A stretch of DNA of 64,000 nucleotides from Anaspis maculata (Eukaryota > Arthropoda > Insecta > Coleoptera > Scraptiidae): the NCBI GenBank assembly GCA_949128115.1, contig OX421968.1, positions 31,214,877 to 31,278,876 of the forward strand, read 5' to 3'. The notes below the pieces were generated by a model. It saw only the letters and a program-made list of their open reading frames with translations, searched no databases and was not told where the DNA came from. Of this stretch, positions 11,714 through 24,200 are shown one piece after another. Within the stretch, counting starts at the first letter, position 1. Every line of letters starts with the position of its first letter. Made by a program: the position numbers and the translations under genes.

Positions 11714-11936
11714 TTATTTATGAGATTCGCTTCTGTTCTATTCAGTGCAACACACATTGTCAAGGGAAAGGATCGAGGGGCCAAAATGCCCTCCAAAGTT
11801 CAGAAAATTTTCGCCCACGGCGCTTTACCAAGAGGCTGCGTCCCCGCCGGACCCTCTGCATGCTACCATCTTGTCCTTCACCATGACATCATGTGAAATG
11901 TGCCTAGGGCCTACGAAGACTATAAGACGGCCCTGT

Positions 11937-13322
11937 TGCTAATGTCTGTTGTATTCTTCATAATTATATATAGTTGTTGGTTGTTGCTCGGGGGCCACCT
12001 TGCACTTGAGTATGACTCCGGAGGCGTGACAAAACCATGGACAGACGAAACCAATTCTATACACGTAACAGTTCGCCCGAGTTCGCCTTATCTCAATTCT
12101 CAAGTATACTTTGCCAACAAGGGAGGAGACCCTTATACTTCATTTCAAGTATTATAGATTATGTTTTTTAGCGGCCAGTTATCCAAACTACCTATACGCA
12201 AAATTCAATTAATTGTTGACGAATTTCGTCACACGAGTCCTAGTGGCTGCCCTGCTTGGCCGTCTTTCCGTCACCAGATCTGGAGTGCACAATCTATTAC
12301 GACCTCAACAAAATTGTGAGCGTCGGCCCTGCTAGCGTCAGCGGAGAAGGCTGGATTCTAAAAAAGTTGACAAAAGGCGCCACGGATTTGTGTGGTGCTC
12401 ACAATAAATAACTAGGTACTTACCAAATTAACCTTAATAATATCAATGCAAATCAAGTACAAACCCGATAATAATAATTCACGATGAAAGAAAAGATAAA
12501 ATTCCAATTTGATAAAATGTTTAATCTTGAAGGAAGAAAAAAACTACGAAAAGTAAGTAAATAAAATAATGAAACAAAATCAAAAGGGTGGTTTCTGGAA
12601 TCACTACACACGACTTGGTAAATTCAATATATGTATACAGGTAGGTATTGGTAAACAAATTATACGAGGACTAATACAGAGTGTTTGTGCAAGTAACTGG
12701 TGTTAGTTCCACAACTAAATACCGAAATAGTCCTAGAATGTCAGGCCTGCAAAGAGAACCCTACCGCTTCTAGCCTGAATGTGAATTTCCCCTTGACTTC
12801 CAAGTCTAATTAAGAATTGTCTAGCATGAGGGGTTGAGTGCAACTCGCGGGGGGTTTCACAGCAGTGCAACTTCTCAAGTTTTGCCTCGATAAATCAGGT
12901 GACGGATATTGAACCCTTAACTAGACGTTTGGGCAGGTAATGGGAAGAAAAGAAAAAAAAAAGAAAACACAGTAGCTTATTCTCTCTACAGGACTACCTT
13001 CGCACTTTTCCACTGTGGCAATCACTTTCCAAAAGGGGCTGGTAATATAGTTGGCTAGGAATAATATAAATAAATGTTGTTCCAGACACTCGTATTTTGC
13101 CTGTTGTTCTTTTCCGTGAAGACAGAGTGGGTAGTTTGCCTTTAGTCACAACACTTGATAAATCCAAATAACTTCGCTCTCCAATCAACCTCAGATTCAG
13201 CCGGATAATAGAAGCCTAAAGAAAACACCTTGATCGTAAAACCATTGCAAAGAAACGACAAATCGCTGAACGTATGTACCTTCAGTGATGTTGAGCGGCT
13301 TTAAGTAAAGTATTTATACCAG
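11937..13322. other. Intergenic, nothing recognised
   Basis: No splice-supported coding segment or defined repeat was recognised. Confidence 0.4.
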
Positions 13323-13324
13323 TA

Positions 13325-15619
13325 GTCCGGCAGCTTATTGCAATTTTTATGCCGAATCGTGCATTTTGAGTAAAAGCCAGGGTCAAGTTATTTTCGTGTT
13401 CTACGATGAAAATGAAAATTTTTTAGGGTGGGAGGCATTCTAGAATTTCACCCAGTGGAGGCTGAGGGGGGGTTTTTTGGGGCCTTCTGGGTGATTCACT
13501 TGTTTTTCATGCGAGAAGCCAAATCCATTTTTTTTTACATTTTGTGATTTATTCCGAGATTTTTGGGGTGTTTATTCACCCCTCATTTTCATCCAGGGGG
13601 CCTTGGGGGGACAATTTAGGGTTGTTTCCACGATTTTCATTTTCTGCTACATCAGGACGTATATTGACGTGCTTGGTATCGTTTCTCACTAAATTCCGCC
13701 TTCTAAATCCATATCTGGTGTTGAAATTACAACATAAGCAGGTTTGAACTAGTTATGCAAGAAAAAACAGGTTTTTCGGGCCCACTTTTTTGACATGCCT
13801 TAATTTTGGCCCAAGGTTTCTGCGATCAAAATCCTCCTGAGGATCATTAGTTTCAAGTGTTTGGAACATGAAAATCATGCCCTCAATGCGCCTTTTGATT
13901 TCAGAATCACACACAATTGATTTGTTGGAAAAGCGGTCCAATCATTTTTCAGCAAAATAATAAATTTCCTCAAACAATTGTGCATTCCGTGTAAAAGGCA
14001 AACACCAGTAATTTTTGTGTTCCACGATTGAAATGAAAATTAATGAGGGTGAGAGGCATTCTGGCTTTGCACCCAGGAGGGGCTGAGGGGGGATCTTTTT
14101 TGGGACCCTTGGAGTAATTCACTTATTCTCCATGAGAGAAGCCAAATCTATAATTTTTTTAATTCTGTAATTTTCAATAGAATTTTCGGAATGTTTACTC
14201 ACCCCCCATGTTGAACAAGGGGCCCTGGGGGGACTTTTTGGGGTTGTTTCCACGATTTTTATTTTTTGCTAATTTAGGATCTATATTGACGTGCTTGGTA
14301 TCATTTTCTACTAAATCCCACCTTCTAAATCCAAATCTGGTATTGGAAATACGATTTGAGCAGGTTTTAACTAGTTAGGCAAGAAAAACAGGTTTTTTGG
14401 GTCCATTTTTATGACATCTTTCTATTTAGATCTAAGGGTTCAGGATCCAAATCCTCCTCACAATCAATAGTTTCAAGTATTTACAACATATAAAGCATGC
14501 GCCTTTGGTTATGGAACCTTGAGCCCAAATTAGGGTATGTCAAAAAACTGGATCCAAGAAACCTGCTTTTTCCCACACAACTAGTTCAAACCTGCTTGTA
14601 TCGTATTTCCAACATCAGATTTGGATTTAGAAGGTGGGATTTAGTAAGAAACGATACCAAGCACGTCAATATAGATCCTTACTTAGCAAAAAATAGAAAT
14701 CGTGGAAACAATCTCAAAAAGTCCCTCCAGGGCCCCTTGGTTCAAAATGGGGGTGAGTAAACATTCCGAAAATTCTGTAAAAAATTACAGAATTAAAAAA
14801 ATGATGGATTTGGCTTCTCTCATGAAAAACAAGTGAATCACTCCAAGGGTCCTAAAAAAGATCCCCCCTCAGCCCCCTCTGGGTGCAAAGCCAGAATGCC
14901 TCCCACTCTCAAAAATTTTCATTTTAATTGTAGACCAGGAAAATTGCCGATGTCTGCCTTTTACTCGAAATGCACAATCGTTCAGGCAAATTAATTAGTT
15001 AGCTCAAAATTTATTGGACCGTTCTCCAAGAAAACAATTGGGTGGAGTTCTGAAAGCAAAAGGCGCATCCAGTACACGATTATTATGTTCAAAATACTTG
15101 AAACTGATGATCCTCATGAGGATTTTGATCGCCTAAGCCTGGGACCCAAATTAAGGCGTGTCAAAAAAGTGGGCTCAAAAAACCTGTTTTTTCTTGCATA
15201 ACTAGTCTAATCTTGCTCGTGTTGTAATTTCAAGGCCAGATTCGTATTCAGAAGGCGGGATTTAGTGAGAAACGATATCAAGCACGTCAATATACGTCTT
15301 AATTTAGCAGAAGATGAAAATCGTGGAAACAACCCTAAATAGTCCCCCCAAGGCCCCCCGGATAAAAATGGGGGGTGAATATACATCCCAAAAATCTCGA
15401 AATAAATCACAGAATTTGAAAAAAAATTGATTTAGCTTCTCTCATGAAAAACAAGTAAATCACCCAGAGGGTCCCGAAAAACCCCCCCTCAGCCCCCCCT
15501 GGGTGAAATCCCAGAATGCCTCCCACTCTCAAAAATTTTCGTTTTTATCGTAGAACACGAAAATAACTTGACCCTAGCTTTTACTCAAAATGCACGATTC
15601 ATCAGCTAATCCGCCGGAC
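13325..15619. mobile_element. TA-flanked four-part palindromic element
   Basis: It begins GTCCGGCAGC and ends GCCGGAC, with TA on both sides (13323-13324, 15620-15621). It consists of four related ~550-bp blocks, two forward (about 13370-13960 and 13980-14500) and two reversed (about 14500-14990 and 15000-15600). The string GTGCTTGGTATC appears in both forward blocks and its complement GATACCAAGCACGTC or a variant in both reversed blocks. No transposase. Confidence 0.75.
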
Positions 15620-15621
15620 TA

Positions 15622-16170
15622 CAGCGGTTGATAAACTTCAGGAGTGCAAGAATATGCTATTTGTCTCACGACAAAATAGAAATAGTAACGTCTCAGATGT
15701 TGGAGACGGTGAAGAAAGATTTCAAGCGATCCCTCGTGTACGAAATAATCCGACTTCGAGTCGTTCTCTCTTGGCAAATTCAGCCAGAGATTTTTGAGGA
15801 CTGACTAATAATCCGCAGGTTGCGATAGATTTATGTGTGCAGAATTACAAATCTTCCAAAGACACAAACAATCAAAATTTCATAGCCAAAGTACCTCTCG
15901 TTACCAAGGGACGCTGAAGAATAATCAGTTTCGCGTTATCACCGTTTCTTTCTCTCGTTCTTGTACCACGAAAAAGTAGTACCTATCATTCATTCGTTCT
16001 AGAAAATAATTCGAAACTACTCTAATCAAACACAATCGTGCCGTTATGATATACAGGATGAACTATAAATACGTAAAATAAAAACAAGCAAAATGATGTC
16101 ACAAATCTATCAGGTTGGCGTGCTCATGGCTCACATCATGCGCTCGAAACAATTGCTTTTATGACGCTTC
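15622..16170. other. Intergenic, nothing recognised
   Basis: No gene or repeat border identified. Confidence 0.4.
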
Positions 16171-16502
16171 TTAAGGACGGAGTCATATTGGTGAAATAAG
16201 CGTTGCGAAATCAATCCGTCTGGGTTTATTCCTTGACGGATTCTTACCATTTTGGTCTCTTTTGAAAGCTACAAGGATGTACTTTGGTTTGAGCCCATTG
16301 GCATTTCCGAAATCCAAAAAAATATATTAAATTTTGATATTTGAAAAAATTATTTTTGGATTTTTGAAATGCCAATGGGCTCAAACCAAAGTATATCTTT
16401 GTAGCTTTCAAAAAAGACCAAAATGGTGGAAATCCGTCAAGGAATAAACCCACACGGATTAATTTCGCAACGCTTTTTTTACCAATATGATTCCGTCCTT
16501 AA
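16171..16502. mobile_element. TTAA-bordered foldback element, copy 2
   Basis: TTAAGGACGGAGTCATATTG at the start and AATATGATTCCGTCCTTAA at the end. Same family as 304-621 and 48759-49057, with the arms pairing throughout. Confidence 0.8.
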
Positions 16503-16535
16503 CAGTTCGCGACTTGGTTTTTTGAATCGGCCTGA

Positions 16536-17398
16536 TTGGCGAGTTTCTATCTTAAGCCCCCTCGCCCCCACCCACCCCAACTTTGAAATTTCAAATGATA
16601 CCACCTATTTTGCGAATCTGCGATACATCAAATTGAACAGAATTGAATTCTCTCCCTGAAAAAATATCAATACAATTTTTAAACCCCACCCCCCTTCTTC
16701 CAAAAATTCTCTGAATGTCCAATTCAATATTCTTGTCCTCTCAATTGTCTTTAATGCAGTCAACGTCATTCTGCACAGCATCGAAAAAGAAAATTTTCTA
16801 TGAAAAAAGTGCCACCCAAATTCACCCCTTCGCTCCCCCCCCCCTCATCTTAAAAATCTAAAATGACAATACCTACTTTGTGATACATCAAATTGAAGCG
16901 AATTGAGTTCTCTTCCTGGACAATATTTTTTCGAATTTTTTCAAACCTCCCGTTTCCCTCCTAAAACAATCCAAATGTCCAATTCAATGAGGGACGGGTT
17001 GAAAATTTCAAAAAAAATGTTTTCAGAAAGAGAATTCAAGTTCCTTGAATTTGATGTATCACAAAGGAGGTGGTGTTTCGTTAACTTTGAAGTTGAGGTG
17101 ATGGACAGCAAAGGGGTGAATTTGGGTAGCACCTTTTCCACCGAAAATTCGCTTCTTCGATGCTATCTAGGATGACGCTAACTAAATTGAAGAGAATTGA
17201 AGGATTCAGAATATCAAATGGGACACTCGGAGAATTTTTAGGGAGGAGGCGGGTGAAGTTGAAAAAATTTGAAATATTTTTTCCAGGAAGAGAATTTTAT
17301 TCCTTTCAATTTGATGCATCGCAAGGTAGGTGGTGTCACCTGAAATTTCAAAGTTGTGGTGAGTGGGGGCGAGGGGGCTGAAGATAGAAATTCGCCAA
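16536..17398. mobile_element. Foldback element with internal repeats
   Basis: The left end TTGGCGAGTTTCTATCTT pairs with AAGATAGAAATTCGCCAA at the right end. The motif GATACATCAAATTGAA occurs twice in the left half and its complement twice in the right half, giving a nested palindrome. No clear target duplication. Confidence 0.65.
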
Positions 17399-18080
17399 TG
17401 TATGTTTTAGATGTCCCCCTCGATATAAAAAGCGACATGTTTTTGCTCGAAGAAATATTCACTAGGAATTGGGAGTTATTGCAGGTGGATAGCTTTCAAA
17501 TGATCACCTGACATGCACGCCACAACGCACAACGACAAATGTTATGTTTGAAACCAAGTTTGAAACTAACCTGTCAAATCAAGATTTCAACCCTCACTTT
17601 ATTCTGGTCGTCGCTGTTGTGTTGAGAATTATTGTAGCGTAACCACATCATCGAGTAAAAAATGGAAACGCAATTCCCTCAATCCCGAGATCCAACTCCG
17701 AGAAAAGTTGGATTATAGCTTTGAAAATAGAAGCTTCAAGAATCACAGACGATTTGGCCCTCTTCAAGCTGAAATCCTTCAAAACCAAGAAGTCTGATTG
17801 ATTCGAGAGGAGTTTTTTGAGGTGAATTGATGAGGGCTATTCAATTCAGATTGCTCGCCAAATTTTCAGTTAGGTAGGTACTTCGGATTTTCATTAGTAT
17901 AATAATAATGTGGCTCTACATCCCATTGAGAGACTTGGCCTAAAAAGCGGAAGGTTAGAGCTTCCGTTATTAGTGTTCACTGCCCAAAAAATTATTCACC
18001 TGGGAAGAGAAAAACGACTTCTCGGGTCGAATGTCGGCCGATAATGCCATCATCATCACAGCTGTTTAAGCTAGTAGAAG
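17399..18080. other. Intergenic downstream of the ABCG gene
   Basis: Nothing recognised; GTAGGTACTT occurs near 17875. Confidence 0.4.
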
Positions 18081-18090
18081 TAAAAAAAAC

Positions 18091-18096
18091 TTTATT
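18091..18096 (-). terminator. Polyadenylation signal of the ABCG gene
   Basis: Minus-strand AATAAA five bases after the stop codon TGA (18102-18104). The 3' UTR would be very short. Confidence 0.6.
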
Positions 18097-18101
18097 TATA
18101 C

Positions 18102-18292
18102 TCAGTAACTGCTGTAAAAAATTCGCTTCCGTAAAATACCAGCTAATCCAATCAAGCAATACAGAACTATCAGCACATGCAAATACACAACATTATAGGT
18201 AACTAGTTCGTAATCTTTTAAAAACCCGTAACTTTTGAGTACTTCATTGCCATCGTTGAAGCATGGGACCGTATCATTTTTCATGCAAAGAC
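18102..18292 (-). CDS. ABCG last exon
   Basis: 191 nt beginning in GLCMKNDTVPCFNDGNEVL, ending in a final transmembrane helix (VVYLHVLIVLYCLIGLAGIL) and RKRIFYSSY, then TGA. Two Cys in the loop fit the disulphide-bearing ABCG extracellular loop. Acceptor TTTCAG. Confidence 0.9.
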
Positions 18293-21200
18293 CTGAAAAT
18301 CACTTGTTTGAAATCTTTCTCATACCCAATCAACGTTTTCCATACGAACCTAAAGTATCGACTTTCGACCAATGTAACGTGGATAACGCTTCAAACGCCA
18401 GAAAAAAGGGTGACAGGTATCGCAACCAACTGAAGAGAGGCGACACTGTTTCGATTCTAATCCAAAGTCCCGATAAAAGCATGAATACCAATTCCAACGG
18501 TCCCATAATTAAGTCTATGTATTCAATAGAATTGAAAGTTGCCGAAAATGCCAGTCCTAAAAGTCAATTAAAAATAATAATAATATTTAGTAATTATCTC
18601 GATAAATAAATAAATAAATACAAAAGCTGCCACTTACCTATACCAGCAGAAGCCACTGCAGTGCAAAACATAACGTACGACATGCTCAAAAACAATCTGA
18701 ATCCTTTAAGGAAATTCACAATGAGAAAAAACAAAATCATATAAGAACCAGAAGACACCAAGCAATAAGGTATTAAAGATATCAATTTGGATATAAAATA
18801 CGGAAACGAAGAGTACAATGACTTTTCTTTGAGGAGGATCGGCAGTTCCGCCGGGAAAACATAGATGACTGCGTACATATTTGCAAACGTGAGCTCAGAA
18901 ACTATGAAGAACAGAATGCCTTGGATGTTTTGAACGCTGTTAGGGTCGGTCACTGCAACGAAAGCGTACGACACCGACAGCACCAATCCAGTTATCTGTA
19001 ACATTGATTCGTTAAAATTGCGAATTTAGAAGAACATACAGACTGCCCAGAAATAGTTCACGTACTTAGGTACATGATAGATATCCCAAAGCAAACTAGA
19101 ATACACTAGCGTGCAAAATTAACGCAACACCAAAGTTTTTCCATAACTTTGAAGTAGGTTTTTTTTTCAAACCGTTCGTCTGATTTGAGAAATTTTTCTT
19201 TTAGGTAAGAAATTGAATTCTCAAGAATAACAGTTTGTAAGAAATAATTGAAAAAAGTCGATAATGGCTATATACCGGGTGTGACATTGGTGTTGTGTTT
19301 TTTCCCAAATTTTTGGAGCCTCGCACACAGTGAAAGATCACGATGCATGGCCATGGCCAACTGTACTCTGGTCTTTTCTCAACATTCCTGTTTTTGTTTC
19401 ATTTCATCATGTCAATTTTCAAGGAAGATATAATTTTTTTCTTTTCACATTATGCTTTTTCTTATTTTGAGGGTTAGTCACTATTCAAGAAGAGTCATCT
19501 CTGAAGAAGAGGAATGTGTTCATTGACTTGTAATTCTCGTCATAAAGTTGCACCGGATGGTACCCGCTCACAAAAATCTGTACCTCTCCACTTTAGGTTA
19601 TATACCGGGTGTGACATTGGTGTTGTGTTTTTCCCCTTATCTGCCATGAATCGTGACCTTTTACTGTGGATGGTACTCTCCATGTGGGGCTCCAAAAACA
19701 AGGGCAAAAACACAACACCAATATCACACCCAGTATATAACCAAAAGTGGGGAGGTGCAGATTTTTGTGAGCGGGTACCATCCGGTGCAACTTTGTGAAC
19801 AAGTGCAGTGAACACATTGCTCTTCTTGAATAGTGACTTCCCTCAAAATGAGAAAAAGCATGATGTGGAAAGAAAAAAATTTTATCTTCCTTAAAAATTG
19901 ACATAATGGAATGGAACAAAAACAGGAATGTTAAGAAAAGACCAGGGAACAGTTGGCCATGAATAATTGTGATCTTCCACTGTGGCTGGTACTCCCCATG
20001 CGAGGCTCCAAAAATATAGGAAAAAACACAATACTAATGTCAAACCCGGTATAACTATAGCCATTATTGACTTTTTTTGATTATTTCTTACATATTGTTA
20101 TTCTTGAGGAATCAACTTTTCACCCTACAGAGGAATTTCTCAAATCAGACGAACGGTTTGAAAAAAAAAACGACTCAAAGGTGTGGCAAAATTTTAGTGT
20201 TGCGTTAATTTTGCACGCCAGTGTATGTAGGTACTTGAATTTTTTCTATAGAGTTCAACACTAACCGAGATACAGTTCCACAGAAGTTGGCTGTTTAATT
20301 GGTTTTTCCTGAATAATACATAAACGGTTGAGGTATTTGACTCAAATTTGCCAGAGACAATGTTTTGAATGATCATCTACTTATTTCAGTCATTTCAGCA
20401 AAATCCAACCAGTGGTTTCAAAGTCTCGCGGGTCCAAGGGGTCGGCTCTATTTAGTAAATTATACGAATTATTTCGGACACACTTGTATATGGGCGAATT
20501 CACGTGGCCGCCCTAGTGCTGTCCTGGAGCGAATTGGGCATTTGGAATTGATGAAAATATGCTAATAGTTTCTTACCATAAACATGCTGTAGCCCAATAT
20601 ATGAGTCATCATATTTCTTTGCATGTCTATCATCGATCTCCACAGTAACCACTTCATTTGGCAAAAAACTGATGCGCTTTTAGTCCTGGAACACATTATC
20701 CGATGATGATCAAACGTTTCACAAAATATTCTACGAAATACTTCTCCAAAGCAAGCGTTCCCTTCTTCGTCTTATCCTCCTGAAGTTCTCCTCTTTTCAA
20801 CTTGAATATCGCAGACATTGTCGAGATTTTATCATCGATAGGGATGTGATTCTCGGAAATAGTCAAACATTTTATGTAAAAATCTGCGGGATTGTACGCT
20901 TGCGGACAGTGCATTTCGATGCTGTCGAAAAACGATTTGGCTTCATCTCTGCTCCCTTGAAACACCAATTTGCCCGAGGCCAACAGCATGATGGTGTGAA
21001 AATAGTTGAATAGCTGAGAGGACGGCTGATGTATTGTCATCAAAATGAGTTTTCCCGTTGATGCAACGGTTTCCAGTTTTTCCACTACGTTTATGGCACT
21101 GTAGCTGTCTAAGCCGGTCGTCGGCTCGTCGCAGAAGAGAATGGGAGGGTCACTTATCAACTGAAAATTTAAATTTTTTCATATCTAATACTTGGGGTGT

Positions 21201-24200
21201 GCTTCAAAAGTCAAAAAAAGAACGTCTAGCGTTGGAAGTTTCGTGTTATTTTCTTCTTTTCTTCAACATTTCAAATAAACTGCCTACTAAATTCAGGCGA
21301 TATTGTCAAAGTCTAGATATCGACCGCAGCTCTCGTCTCCAAATCAAGGGTACCGATGTTGAAATGGCAAAATTAGCTACCAATTATCTCACAACTGCAG
21401 TTGCCAAAAGCGAGGGATTCTAATCGAATACTTACGTCAATGTCGTCAATCTACAGCAATTGTGCTGTGTAGTGTGTCCCAAAATCTAGTGCCAAACATA
21501 TAGCACGGCGCAGACAGGTATTTTCGTTGTTGCGCGACTACAGGCTACAAGACGCACTTACATTTATACACAGGATGACGTGAAAATTTCCTGTGCCAAT
21601 GCAGCTGATCTTTGGTTAACATTGAATTTAGTGCTGACAGTCTACTGGGTACTGGGTGTTACAATGAAAGTGTTTTCTGTACCGAAGATGCGAGGCCCCC
21701 TGTGGAAAATTCCAGCAGCAACAGCAGGACATACTGAAGACCAAATTCAAGGCTCAACCTTTCTTAACACATCTACGTTTGTTTTGTTTCAATATTTCAA
21801 TTTTTAGGGGAGATGAACCATTTTATTGCATACCATGTCTTTATTTCTTTTGCGCGGTAGGACCGGGAGTACCCCTCGGATTTTGATGGTCTTTTTTGCT
21901 AGTTGTAAGTTGGTTCTTCTAAAATGTTGTCGACTTGCTCGTGTTTGAGAATTATACAGTTTTGCCTGTATACTGGGTGTTACAATGAAGGTGTGTTTTT
22001 TTTCGAAAATTTGGAACACTCTGTGAAGACCACCAGCGTGAACAGCAAATTATGCTGGGATCCAAATTGAAGCTTCAACTTTTCTTAACAAAACTGCGTT
22101 TGTTTTCCTTCATTATCTTAATTTTTGTGGAGGAGACACAGTTTTATTGCACACCATGTTTTCACCGACACTAGGTCATGAAGGCGCGCTAGCGCGCCTG
22201 AATTTCAAGTTATAAAATCTTGATATCTACGAAGAAATCTCTAAATTATAAAATCTTGGCATGAAAGAATCCGCTTAGTATTTGATCAGAACAATCCGAT
22301 ACCTACCTTATCATTTTATGCGAATGTATTGAAATATATTGATAATTCCAAATTTCTATACATATTAGAAATTATTAAATTTAAGAGAGGAAACTTCATT
22401 CAAAGTGGGCTGCCCGTTTACTTCGGGTTGCAATCAGTGTCGGACTGGTCCACCGGGCAACCGGGCAAGTGCCCGGTAGGCCAATCCCCAGTTTGGAGCC
22501 CAAATTGTCCACATTTGGAAAAAATTGCACTTTGATGCTTTTTTTTTAGTCCAAATTTTTAATTTTGTATCAAAGTCTGGTCCACTTCTGTTTGTGCATA
22601 TCATGCATCGATTATTTCTAAGTAGTCACTAGTCGTGGAATGACAAGATTGTATGTGTGAGGCTCCTGCTGCTCAGGGCCGTCTTATAGTCTTCGTAGGC
22701 CCTAGGCACATTTCACATGGTGAAGGACAAGCTGATATCAGGGGATAAAGCGCCGCAGCTGAAAAATTTCTGAAGTTTAGGGGGTCTTTTGGCCCCTCGA
22801 CCCCCCCCCCTGACAATGTGTGTTACACTGAATAAAACACAAGCGATTATCATAAATAATTTCATGCAGTCAGTAACTTTTTATTGTGAAATTTTCTAAA
22901 TGGCCGGATCGAGGGCCGGATATAATAAAAAACATATTTTTATTCTTGAGTATAAAAAAGTTAAAAAAATTGAAGACGATAGTTCGTAGGCCCTTAAATG
23001 CTCATTATTGTGATATTTCATTTCAATACTGATAAGTATATCAAACAAAAAAAATTGTTTTCTTGAGCTTAAAAAAAAAATTGAAATAAATCGAAGAGGA
23101 TAGCTCGTAGGCCCTCAAAAGTTCGTAGGCCCTAGACACTCAGCCTACTCTGCCTTATGGATAAGACGGCCCTGCCGCTGCTCCCGCAGTTGGTTTGCTT
23201 TATCTGCCATCTAGTCGTGCCCTTTCTTTACCGTCTATGTAGAATTCACATATTTAGCCACATGCAGAAATCATCGACAAATTCGCAAGTAGATCAGTAT
23301 CTTTGAAATCAAAACTGTTGATGAGCTTATATGCAAAAATCCGGCTGGGTTTAATTTTTGTTCGCTATTATTTCTGTAACTCCTGGACTAATGTTAGAAT
23401 AATGTTACGATCGGCGATTCTGGATAACACGCGTCACGCGATCTTTCTAGACTCTTCCCGTTAGATCTCAGTGTACTAGTGCGGAGCGTTCTGCTGTGTT
23501 CCGGAGCGCGCGTGTGCGCTTTTTACCGTACAACTGTATGGAGACTTCAGCAGTGGGTCAAGCTACATCTGTCCATTTTGGCGGAGGCGCCGGTGCACGG
23601 CAGAATTATACGGGTAATGTGCAAGATTTTTCGGGAGTCGTATGGAAACCGTATGTCGGGTCACTGTGGAGACTCCTGGAGAATGAATGGAACATTCGAG
23701 ATGAATTAGTCGGACCTATATAAGGCATCAATCGTCACCTCACGAGCAACTATGAATTGGAATGCGAAGTGGTAGCGAGCGGATTAAAAGCGAGTAGTAA
23801 TCACAGCGATATTCCTAAGTAAATAATTGTTGTCGTGTATTTATTGTAGTACGCAGTAATAAACAGTGTGTTTTAAAACGATCGTCTCAATTATATTCGA
23901 ACCCGTACGCGAAATACGTGACAATAATTGAAAAAAATTTCCCCAGTTTTCTTTATCGTAGGTAGTGTATTTCAAGCAAAAGTTTTGAGCTTGAAGAAAT
24001 CTATAGACAATTTGGTCAGCGTCTTTGTTTGTTATTAGCATTATCATTATCATTATTAAAAAAAGTCACCAGCGACGCTAACTGGGAGGCAGGCTCCTCT
24101 GACTCCCCCTTCGGTTTCGAGGCCGCTTCGATTCTTTGCCCGGTAGGCCAAAATTTGCCAGTTCGACGCTGGTTGCAATAGTACACAGCATACCGATCAA

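Larger units (their letters stand above)
9788..11936 (-). mobile_element. hAT-like element split by an LTR insertion
   Basis: The two outer parts (about 9788-10149 and 11714-11936) match the intact element at 22674-23174 in opposite orientation. Shared strings include CCTAGGGCCTACGAACTTTT near 9826 and, at the right end, ATAAGACGGCCCTG (11923-11936). The left terminal repeat CAGGGCCGTC is lost. The interior is occupied by the solo LTR at 10150-11713. Confidence 0.65.

Noticed and set aside
19514..19919. Three overlapping frames with near-identical proteins on opposite strands
   Set aside because: Mirror translations of the palindromic element 19104-20223.
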